From an uncultured Propioniciclava sp. (lineage in GTDB: Bacteria > Actinomycetota > Actinomycetes > Propionibacteriales > Propionibacteriaceae), in NCBI GenBank assembly GCA_937872005.1, contig CALMPQ010000358.1, forward strand, positions 1 to 8,613: a stretch of 8,613 nucleotides of DNA, given 5' to 3'. This document shows positions 1 to 7,390 of the stretch, one piece after another (within the stretch, counting starts at the first letter, position 1; each line of letters starts with the position of its first letter). The position numbers and the translations under genes were made by a program. The notes under the pieces are model-generated. The model did not search any database. It saw nothing but the letters and a program-made list of their open reading frames with translations, and was not told the DNA's origin.

Positions 1-527
1 AGGCCCGTCCACGTCCGCGCCCCGGCGGAACCGCCCGTGCGGGTGAGGGTGTAGGTCACCGGCCGGGGGCCCTGCGGGTCGGCCGCGGCCCACGACACCG
101 TCACCTGCGCCGTCGCGCCGAGGTCGCTGGCGGCGACGTTCAGGGTCGACATGCGCGGGCGCCCCGAGGACTGCCCCGTGGTGCTGGTCGGCTGCTGGGA
201 CATCCCGGCCGCGTTGCGGGCGACGATCGTGAACGTGTAGGTCGCGTTGTTGTTGAGCCCGCGCACCGTCGTCGAGGTCGCCGACCCCGGCACGTCGACG
301 GTCTGGCCGCCGTAGGTGATCGAGTAACCGGTGACGGGCGAGCCCTCATTGATCGCCGGGGACCAGGTCAGGGCGAGGGACCCGTCGGCGGGCGAGCCGG
401 CCGTGAACGAGGGCACGCGCCCGGGGATCTCGTCGGGGGTGACGCTCGGCCCCTCGTCGCTCCAATCCGACCACCCGGCCTTGTTCTCGGCCCGGGCCTG
501 GAAGGCCACCGGTGTCCCGTTCTCCAG
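1..527 (-). CDS. FN3 repeat continuation of the giant gene, in the shifted frame (no own start, incomplete)
   Basis: This is the part of the giant gene downstream of the frame break, not a separate gene. Read from 527 leftwards it is open for 175 codons to the window edge. It completes the first FN3 domain (LENGTPVAFQARAENKAGW), contains a full second one (SLALTWSPAINEGSPVTGYS ... NATYTFTIVARNAAG) and begins a third (AQVTVSWAAADPQGPRPVTY). The Trp, Tyr and Asn-Ala-Ala-Gly positions are those typical of FN3. An internal ATG at 152 could be mistaken for a gene start by automated callers, but it falls between FN3 domains and has no convincing Shine-Dalgarno sequence. Confidence 0.85.
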   Translation of the reverse strand, partial: MENGTPVAFQARAENKAGWSDWSDEGPSVTPDEIPGRVPSFTAGSPADGSLALTWSPAINEGSPVTGYSITYGGQTVDVPGSATSTTVRGLNNNATYTFTIVARNAAGMSQQPTSTTGQSSGRPRMSTLNVAASDLGATAQVTVSWAAADPQGPRPVTYTLTRTGGSAGARTWTG

Positions 528-3500
528 CCCCGGTGATGTCGCACCGGGTGGCGCGGCCGCAGTCGACGGTCCGACCGCCGCCACGCACCTCGAACCGGGT
601 GATGGGCGCCCCGTTGTCGGCACCGGGCGTGAACGTCACGGAGGCCGAGCGGCTGCGCAACTGCATCGCCGGCTGGGGCGGGGTCGGCCGGTCGGGCTTG
701 CCGTACACCGTCACCGACAGGGTGCCGGTGACGTGCCGGTCGGTGCGCCCGCGGTCGGCCACATCGGTCGCCACCACGCGGAACGTCATGACGCCCGAGC
801 TGTCGGCGCCCGGCGTGATCGTGAAGCCAGCACCGTCGGGGGATGCCGTGGACGGCATGCCGCCGATCGGTTCGATGCTGACGACCTGGGGTGTCGGGTT
901 CCGCAGCGGCGAGCTGAGCTGGATGCGCTGGCTCACCGTCGTCCCCTGCTGCACGTCGGCGATGTCGCGCACGACGAGGGTCGGCTTGGGGGCCGGGACC
1001 ACCTCGACGTTCATCTCCTGCGGGATCGCTTGGCTGCCCGCGACCCCGATGCGCAGCACGCCCGTGCCGCCCGGGACCGCGTTGGAGCCCGCGACGATCC
1101 CCACCGTGCCCACGCCACCCGTGGCCTGGACGTCACGCAGGCCGCCGACCAACTCGGCGGTGTACTCGAGGCCCTCGGCATCGGCGGGGTTCGGCGTCCA
1201 CACGCTGCAGATCGCGTTGATGCGCAGCGTGACCGGCGCGCCCCCCTGGACCAGCCGCTGGGTGCTGGGCGGGCAGCGCAGCACCGGCGTCGCCGGCCCG
1301 ACCTGCACCGGGATCGAGATCAGTGCGGTGCGGCCACCCTCCTCGGGCAGCCCGTCGGTCACCTCGAGGGTCACCGACGCCGGGCCCACGTAGTCACCGG
1401 ACGCGGTGATCGTCAGCCGCTCTGCGCTCTCCGCGGCGATCGACAGCTGCCCGGGGGAGGCGGTGAGGGACTCGGCGACCGTGATGCGCACCGGCTCCTT
1501 ACGGGGCGACTCGACGTGGTCGGCCAGGTCGAAGCTGTGCGTGCTGTTCGGGGACATGTCGATGAGGCTGCCGGGCTTGAGGAACGGCAGGCCGGCTCCG
1601 GCCGCCGGCACGAACAGCACCGCAGACGAGGTGGCGCCCGTCCGGTCGGTCACCTCGTAGCTGACCACCTGCGTGCGCTCGGCCAGGGGCACCGTGATCG
1701 TCCCGCCGACGACGGTCGCCTCGGCGTTGCTCAGCTTCGTGACCGTCAGTTCGGAGTTCGGCCCGTCGGGGTCCCACGCGCGCTCGAGCACGTCGGCCGT
1801 GGCGCTGGTCCCCTCCGCCTCGGCCACCGTGTCGTAGAGCCGCGGCGGGTTGAGGTAGCCCGGTTGGGACCGAATCGTGACCTGGGCGCCCGGGCCCACA
1901 CCGCCCGAGGACTGGAGGGCGTAGGCGAACTGCACCGGTGCGCCGTCGCGGGCGGGCGTCCGGCCGACGATGGGGCCCCGCTCCGCCGTCAGCTCGACGC
2001 CCGGCGGTACCTCGTTCCCGAGGTCGGCGAACGGCACGATCGTGGCCCGGTCGGACTCGTCGACCATGTCGTTGGTCATCGGGTAGAGCTGGACGTCGGT
2101 GTCGGGCTCGGCGGTCACGACGTCGGGGACCGCGACCGGCGGCTGCACGTCGCCGGGCGGGGTGATCGCCACGCGGACGACGCCCGACTCGGTCGCCCCC
2201 CACGCGTCGGTGACGAGGTAGCGGAAGGTGTCGGTGCCGCCGTTGTCGTGGTTCGGGTACGCCTGGTACGTCAGCGCGTTCGGGGTGAACCCCAGGACGC
2301 GCCCCTTGGTCGGCGCCGAGGCCAGGCCCAGCACGGTCACCGTGTCGCCGTCAGGATCCTGCCCCCACGGCTGGATCGGGATCTCGATGGTCTGCCCCGA
2401 CGACGCGCGGGCTTCGAGGTTCTGGGGTGCAGGTGCCCGGTTCGGTGACTCCTCGGTCGGCGGCGGCACCACCGTGACGGTGAGGACGCCGGTCTGGGGC
2501 GTCCCGCCAGCGACGGAGGCCTGGTACTCCACGCGTAGCTCACGGGGGCCCTCGACCACCTCGGGGGCCACATACCGCACCTGGTCGTCGACGACGTAGG
2601 CGCGGCCCAGGTCCCCCGCCTCCTGGCCCACCGCGACGTTGGGGTCCACCACGCTCAACTGCCCGGCCGGCAGGTCGGGGGTGTTGCGGTCGATGACCAG
2701 CTCCTGGCCCGAGGTCGAGGTGTCGTTGGCGAGCACGTCGGCCAGCACGGTGTCACCCGCGCGCACGGTGGCGAAGTCGTCGTGGATCACGGCCTCGTCG
2801 ACCCGGGGGGCCGGGAGCTGGGTGACGGTGATCGTGCCCTGCACCGGGTCGCCCAGCCCGTTCGAGACCAGGTAGTGCACGACCTGTGGGTTCGGGCTCA
2901 TCCGGTCGGTGCTCGGCATGATCCGCACCCAGCGCCCCTTGAGGACCGCCACCTGGAGCTGGTCGGGGTCGTCGCCGGCCGGACGGGCCGACTGGACGGT
3001 CAGCAGCGACCCGGACGGGTCGGAGTCGTTGACCAGGACGTCCACCATGGCCGGGGCCGTGCCGCGGATCGTGACGTGGTCGGGGGACGCCGAGGGACGG
3101 CTGGGCCCCGGCTCGGCCACGTCGATGCGGATGTTGCCCTGCGCGAACTTCGCCGTGCCGAACTTGGCGGTGTACTCCAGGAAGTAGGTGCGCGCCTCCT
3201 GCGCCGTGACGATCACCTCGCCCGACTTCAGGTCGGTCTCGACCGTCAGGCCGTCGACCGCCTCCACCCGGGACGCCAGCTCCAGCGCCGCGCGCGGGTT
3301 CAGGGGGTCGGCGCCGGGGATGTCGTTGGCCAGCGGACGGACCAGGATGGGACGCCCCACCTCGCCGCGCACGGCGTCGGGTTCGGTGATCGGCGCGTCG
3401 CCCTGGGTGGCGTCGAAGGCGAGGACCTTGACGTTCATCAGGCCCTGCTGCGGCTCGGCGGTGCCGTCGGAGACCTGGTAGGTGATCGGCACGATCGTCG

Positions 3501-5187
3501 CCTCGGTGACCCGCGGCGCGGTGAACGTGATCCGCCCGTCGGTGGTGGTGCCGATGCGGTGCCCGCCCGCCGTGACGGTGTCGATCGCGACCGGGTCGCC
3601 GTCGTCGTCGCGCCAGTCGCCCAGCGCCGGCAACACGATCGTCCCCCACGAGGCCACGCCGAACGTCCGCACCTCGGCGCCCGCGCGCAGCCGGGGTGCC
3701 TCGTTCTGGTCGTCGGCCCTGACCCGCACGTCGACGCGCGCGGTCGCGGTGCCGGCCCCGTTGCTGATCGTGTAGTGGAAGGACGTGTCCCGCGCGCCCT
3801 CGGGCAGGGTGACCAGCACGGTCTGCCCGTCGGGGGCGATCGCGGCGCTCGCTCCCCCGCCCGGCTCGGTTACGTCGACGACGGCCAGGATGCGTCCGAC
3901 CTGGTCGGCGTCGTTGTCGAGCACATGCGCGACGGTCGTGCGCCCGGGGCGTGCCCCGACGACGTCGTCGGCGGCGTGGGGCGGCACGTCGTCGCGCGCG
4001 CGGCTCTCGCGGTTGGGGTCGCCCTGGTCGGAGCTCTCCTGCTGCTGCGTGTCGTCCCAGTTCTGGACGTAGCGCTGCTCCTCGAAGGAGTACACCTTCC
4101 CATCGCTGGTGTCGTTGAGCACGATCTGGCCGTGGTTGGTCCGGAAGACCGGCGAGGCCAGCGCCATGGCCTCCGCGCCGGGTTCGGCACTCGCCGGGAC
4201 GCCGTCGCAGGACCGGACGACCGTGCCGGGCTCCCCCGGCCAGGCCCCGAACGCGCAACCGCCCAGGACCGCCGGTCGCGCCGGGGCGGAACCGTTCCCC
4301 TCCGCGAGCTGGGTTGTCTCCCGCCCGATGCCGAGCAGCGCCTGCCGGGTGGCGACCACGACCTGCGCGCCGCTCCCCGACGCCTGTTGCAGCATGGCCT
4401 CGGGGTCGCTGCCCAGCTCGTGGGTGCCCCCACCCGGCAGGGTGAGGACGCCGGCCTGGGCGTCCAGCACCGCATGGTCGGCACCGATCGCGGCCACCTG
4501 CACGGCCGATCGCTCGGGGCCCTGCCGGTACTCGGGGGCGGCGAAACCATCCTCGCCCGGGCGGATGATGGCCTCCTTGCCGTTGGTCGACACCGCGTGG
4601 ACGACCCCGTCCAGACCCACCGACAGCCCGGCCGCCTGCCCCGCCACGACGCCGTCGGGGGCCTTGCCTAGCTCGGCCACGACCTTCTGGCTCGCCTCCA
4701 GGCGGGCCACGTCGACCAGCGGGTTGTCGTCGCTGTAGCGCACCGCCCACACCCGACCGGTGGCCGGGTCGAGCACCGCGGCGCTGCCACCCCGAAGGTC
4801 GAAGGGGAACGCCGGGTCCAGGGTCCCGCCCCGGTCGGTGCGGTGGGCCACGCCCAAGGTGTCGACCGCCGTCACCCGGCCCGAACGCAGGTCGCGGGCC
4901 ACCACGGCCGAGGCGTCCTGGGCGACGTCGAGGGAGAACGTGGTGACGCCCTGGGCTCCTCCCGCGGGGCCCACCAGCCCGTCGAGGGACTCGGCCGACT
5001 TGTTCAACCGGCCGAACAGCGCTTCCGCGTCGTTCGTCACCCAGATGCCCGAGTCGTTGAGGTCCAGCTTGCGCACCGGGAACCCGGGGGCGATCGCAGC
5101 GAACGTGACCAGCACCACCATCGCGAGCGCGACGATGGCGCCCGGGAGGAGACCAGCGGGACGGCGAAACACGTCGGGAACCTTCAT
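1..5187 (-). CDS. Giant membrane-anchored Ig-like/FN3 surface protein, frameshifted at 528-531 and cut by the left edge
   Basis: The uninterrupted frame runs from ATG 5187 to a TGA at 346-348, but its last 60 or so residues are Arg/Gly/Pro-rich nonsense. With one G removed at 528-531 the gene reads on as FN3 domains to the left edge, giving at least 1728 residues. N-terminus: K2/R8/R9, then a transmembrane helix (about 13-33), so most of the chain is outside the cell. Residues 40-385 are beta-rich and propeller-like with a Cys pair (C311, C327). An acidic Gln/Asp linker leads to about ten tandem Ig/cadherin-like domains (400-1500), several with a VLxND motif (for example near residues 422 and 715). 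A second Cys pair is C1305/C1327. FN3 domains start near 1500 (C1543/C1549). It lies 20 nt after the FHA-like gene and is probably translated from the same mRNA. The role is likely wall-spanning adhesion, scaffolding or sensing. It could be a pseudogene if the frameshift is real. Confidence 0.88.
528..531 (-). other. Frameshift site (one extra G in a G4 run)
   Basis: On the minus strand the coding sequence reads GAC ATC ACC GGG G CTG GAG AAC GGG. The first FN3 domain runs in one frame up to D-I-T-G (residue 1553) and continues as L-E-N-G-T-P in the frame reached by skipping one base. DITGLENGTPVAF is an ordinary FN3 strand-loop-strand, so exactly one base is surplus. A sequencing or assembly error in the homopolymer is the simplest cause. 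A real mutation or a +1 slip at GGG-G is possible. Confidence 0.9.
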
Positions 5188-5200
5188 GTGGGGGTGGGAA

Positions 5201-5206
5201 CTCCTT
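5201..5206 (-). promoter_or_regulatory. Ribosome binding site of the giant gene, unusually far from its ATG
   Basis: AAGGAG begins one base after the stop codon of the FHA-like gene, but 13 nt separate it from the ATG at 5187, more than the usual 5-9. No in-frame ATG, GTG or TTG lies closer. The spacer is C-rich. The long spacing may lower initiation of a costly giant protein relative to its neighbours (inference). Confidence 0.6.
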
Positions 5207-5207
5207 G

Positions 5208-5903
5208 TCAGGCTAGCGGAGGCAACAGGTCGAGGTCGTCAGGCGTCACGATCCGGGCCGCCATGGCGTACTCGACGAGCCGCGCCTTGCGCGACGTGGC
5301 GAGCTTGGTGGGGCCGCCGTGGAGGCCGCGCACCCCCTGGTCGGCGAGCTTGCCGCACACGGCGTCCAGCTTGCGGTTGAACTTCGTGACCGGCCAGCCG
5401 AGGCGATCGGCGGCCGCCGCGGACTGGGGCACGGCGCTCGCCCCCCGGTCGCCGCGGCGCAGCACGTCCTCGCACAGGGCAACCAGCAACAGCTTCTGCT
5501 CGGGGGTGAGCGTGACCCGTCCGATCGTCGTCGAGCCATCGGCCACCGCCTCGGCCCCCCGCGGGGTCAACAGGGCCTCCGCCAGGTGCAGCTCGAACTC
5601 GTACGTGGTCGAGCCGGCGGTGAACCACACCACCGTGTGGGCGAAGACCAACGGCAGGGACGCCCCGGGCGCCAGCCACGCCTGCACCCGGCCCTCGTCG
5701 TGGCTGACCGTGGCGGTCAGTTGGGTGCCGACGTTGTTGAGCCACCACAGCCCGCTGGCCTGCGTGATCGACAAGAACTGCCGGTGCAGGAAGGGGTTCT
5801 CGTCGTCGACGACGAGGTCGGCCTCGCGGCCGATCGTGAACGGCGTCGCCGGCACGGGGTGGTAGATCTCGCCGAGGAAGTCGACGGTGAGGGGGTGGGT
5901 CAT
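5208..5903 (-). CDS. FHA-like domain protein with C-terminal winged-helix-like region
   Basis: The predicted protein has 231 residues with no signal peptide or membrane segment, so it should be cytoplasmic. Residues 5-107 resemble an FHA fold: a G25-R26 turn is followed by NPFLH40 and NNVGT60, at the places where FHA domains normally have SxxH and STNGT. The phosphate-contacting Ser is a Pro and the NG Asn is a Val, so phospho-Thr binding may be altered or lost. Residues 131-228 look like a helix-rich winged-helix segment (LTPEQKLLLVALCEDVL, then RLGWPVTKFNRKLD). I recall similar actinobacterial proteins annotated only as FHA or hypothetical. The ATG at 5903 is chosen because GGAGGT lies 6 nt upstream and the codon overlaps the kinase TGA (ATGA); a longer in-frame extension to 6086 would run back through the kinase gene. 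It may be a regulator or adaptor acting with the kinase; DNA binding is not shown. Confidence 0.88.
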   Translation of the reverse strand: MTHPLTVDFLGEIYHPVPATPFTIGREADLVVDDENPFLHRQFLSITQASGLWWLNNVGTQLTATVSHDEGRVQAWLAPGASLPLVFAHTVVWFTAGSTTYEFELHLAEALLTPRGAEAVADGSTTIGRVTLTPEQKLLLVALCEDVLRRGDRGASAVPQSAAAADRLGWPVTKFNRKLDAVCGKLADQGVRGLHGGPTKLATSRKARLVEYAMAARIVTPDDLDLLPPLA

Positions 5904-7390
5904 GCGCACACCTCCGGTGCGTACTCGGCCTGGTAGCCGCTGCCGTCCTCGCGCATCACCTTCACCCGGACGCACGCCCGCGCGGACTGCTCCAGCGTGA
6001 GCGTCGCCCGGTCGACCCGGCGCGGATCCCCGCCGTCGACGACCACGAGGAAGTAGTCGTCGGGCAGCGTGTGGTCGTACGTCCACGTGAAGGTGACCGC
6101 CTCACCGGCCCGGGTTCCGGTCACCGTGGCCGCGCCCGGTGGCGCCTGGACGCGCCCGAGTTCGGGCGGTGGTGCCGAGTCCGATGGCGTGGGGACAGTG
6201 GGCGTCCGCAGGCCCATCCCCGCCAGTTGGAAGGCCGCCACCGCGACCAGCGCGACGACGACCGCCCCCGCTGCCAGCAGCATCCCGCGGGCGGGTCGGG
6301 CCGCGACCCCCTCTTCGGGGTGCTCGGGCGCCGGACCGCCCGCCACCGGGCGCAGGTGGGTGTCGGTGTCGGCGGGGCGTCCGACGGCGCGGGGCGAGGT
6401 GAGGTCGCTGCGCAGGTGGGTGGCTTCACGCACGCTCGGCTCGGGCCCGGCGGCCGGACGCACCTGTTGGGGCTTGAGCCGGGTCTCGTCGACGCCGGGC
6501 AGCGCGTCGGCCACCCGCATGGTGGTGTCCTCGGCCGCCAGGACGATCTCGGTGCGGGTCAGGCGCAGTTCCTGCTCGATCGCCTGCAGGGACCGCGCGA
6601 ACGCCAGCGCGGAGGCGGGCCGCACCGGGGCGTCCTTGGCGAGGGCGGCACGCAGGAGCCGGTCGAGGGAGGCGGGGACATCGGTGCGCCCGGTCGACGG
6701 GGCCGGCACGTCCCGGATCCGGCGCATGAGCGCATACGTCGAGTTGTCCCCACCCACGACCTCGAAGGGCGAGCGCCCGACGAGGAGGTGCCACAGGGTC
6801 GCGGCGAGCGCATAGACGTCGGAGCGGGCCGTGGCCGGACCCGTCGCGTACAGGGTCTCGACCGGCGACCACGGCACGGACACGCCCGCATCGTCGTCGG
6901 CCGCCTCGCTCATGTGGGAGGCGATGCCGAAGTCCGTCAGCCCCGGGGTGCCGTACTGGCTGGTGAGGATGTTGGCGGGCTTGATGTCGCGGTGCAACAG
7001 GCCGGCCCGGTGCGCCGTCTCGACCGCCGAACTGATCTGGATGCCGATGCGCAACACCTCGGCCACGCCGAGCCGCTCGCGCTTGGCGCGCTCGGCCAGC
7101 GAGGCCTGCGGGTAGTACATCATCACGAGGTAGGGGCGCCCGTCGCTGGTCGCGCCCGCCTCGTAGACCGGGACGATGTGGGGGTGCTCGAGCAGGGCCA
7201 TCGCGTTCGCCTCGGCGGCGAACCGCTCCTGGTCGGCCCGGTCGACGGCCGCGGTCTTCATCACCTTCACCGCGACGCGGCGCGCGGGCATGCGCTGCTC
7301 GTACAGGAACACGTCGGCGTAACCCCCGGAGCCCAGGCGGCGCACGTGCACCAGACCGGGGATCTGCGGGGCGGCCGGAGCCTGCGTCAC
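5900..7390 (-). CDS. Transmembrane Ser/Thr protein kinase with FN3-like ectodomain
   Basis: This 496-residue Hanks-type kinase phosphorylates Ser/Thr on proteins using ATP. The kinase domain (about 12-275) has the Gly loop G20-SGGYADV, ATP-binding K42, a candidate alpha-C Glu E60, the catalytic loop H133-R-D135-IKPAN140 and D153-F-G, so it should be active. The usual APE motif reads S-P-V-E178. A Thr- and Pro-rich cytoplasmic linker (about 280-369) carries four T-x-[LM]-[RK] motifs. One transmembrane helix (about 370-392) follows. The outer part (395-496) looks like one FN3-type beta-sandwich; it holds the protein's only two cysteines, C473 and C495, a likely disulfide. There are no PASTA repeats, so it is not an ordinary PknB. 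The GTG start overlaps the previous stop (GTGA) and has a GAGG 7 nt upstream. Its TGA overlaps the next ATG. Context suggests envelope sensing with the FHA proteins as readers; the ligand is unknown. Confidence 0.95.
   Translation of the reverse strand: MTQAPAAPQIPGLVHVRRLGSGGYADVFLYEQRMPARRVAVKVMKTAAVDRADQERFAAEANAMALLEHPHIVPVYEAGATSDGRPYLVMMYYPQASLAERAKRERLGVAEVLRIGIQISSAVETAHRAGLLHRDIKPANILTSQYGTPGLTDFGIASHMSEAADDDAGVSVPWSPVETLYATGPATARSDVYALAATLWHLLVGRSPFEVVGGDNSTYALMRRIRDVPAPSTGRTDVPASLDRLLRAALAKDAPVRPASALAFARSLQAIEQELRLTRTEIVLAAEDTTMRVADALPGVDETRLKPQQVRPAAGPEPSVREATHLRSDLTSPRAVGRPADTDTHLRPVAGGPAPEHPEEGVAARPARGMLLAAGAVVVALVAVAAFQLAGMGLRTPTVPTPSDSAPPPELGRVQAPPGAATVTGTRAGEAVTFTWTYDHTLPDDYFLVVVDGGDPRRVDRATLTLEQSARACVRVKVMREDGSGYQAEYAPEVCA
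5910..5915 (-). promoter_or_regulatory. Ribosome binding site of the FHA-like/winged-helix gene
   Basis: A strong GGAGGT lies 6 nt before the ATG at 5903, within the last codons of the kinase gene (encoding ...PEVCA). It fixes the start at 5903 rather than further upstream, and the ATGA overlap suggests coupled translation. Confidence 0.75.
6351..6422 (-). repeat. 12-bp direct repeat, 60 bp apart, in the kinase linker
   Basis: The + strand sequence cgcaggtgggtg occurs at 6351-6362 and again at 6411-6422. On the coding strand both copies encode Thr-His-Leu-Arg (T344-R347 and T324-R327). They belong to a looser series of four T-x-[LM]-[RK] motifs in the cytoplasmic linker. Confidence 0.8.

Noticed and set aside
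331..2448. Long open frame on the + strand (about 705 codons) opposite the giant gene
   Set aside because: The product is Arg/Gly/His-rich and lacks any domain pattern; it is the usual antisense shadow of a GC-rich gene whose minus-strand frame has clear Ig domains.
2782..4671. Second long + strand open frame (about 629 codons)
   Set aside because: Also a composition-driven shadow: no recognisable motifs, no ribosome binding site seen, and fully opposite well-supported Ig-like coding sequence.
5188..5207. Terminator or promoter in the gap before the giant gene
   Set aside because: Only 20 nt, no inverted repeat or T-run, and no convincing -10/-35 pair; it holds just a ribosome binding site.
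5904..6086. Longer N-terminus for the FHA-like protein, starting at 6086
   Set aside because: The extra 61 residues are Arg/Gly-rich and overlap the kinase reading frame; the ATG at 5903 has GGAGGT at good spacing and the ATGA overlap.
5900..7390. Kinase as a pseudokinase or as a PASTA-type PknB
   Set aside because: K42, D135, N140 and D153 are all present, so it should be active, and the ectodomain is a single FN3-like domain with no PASTA repeats.
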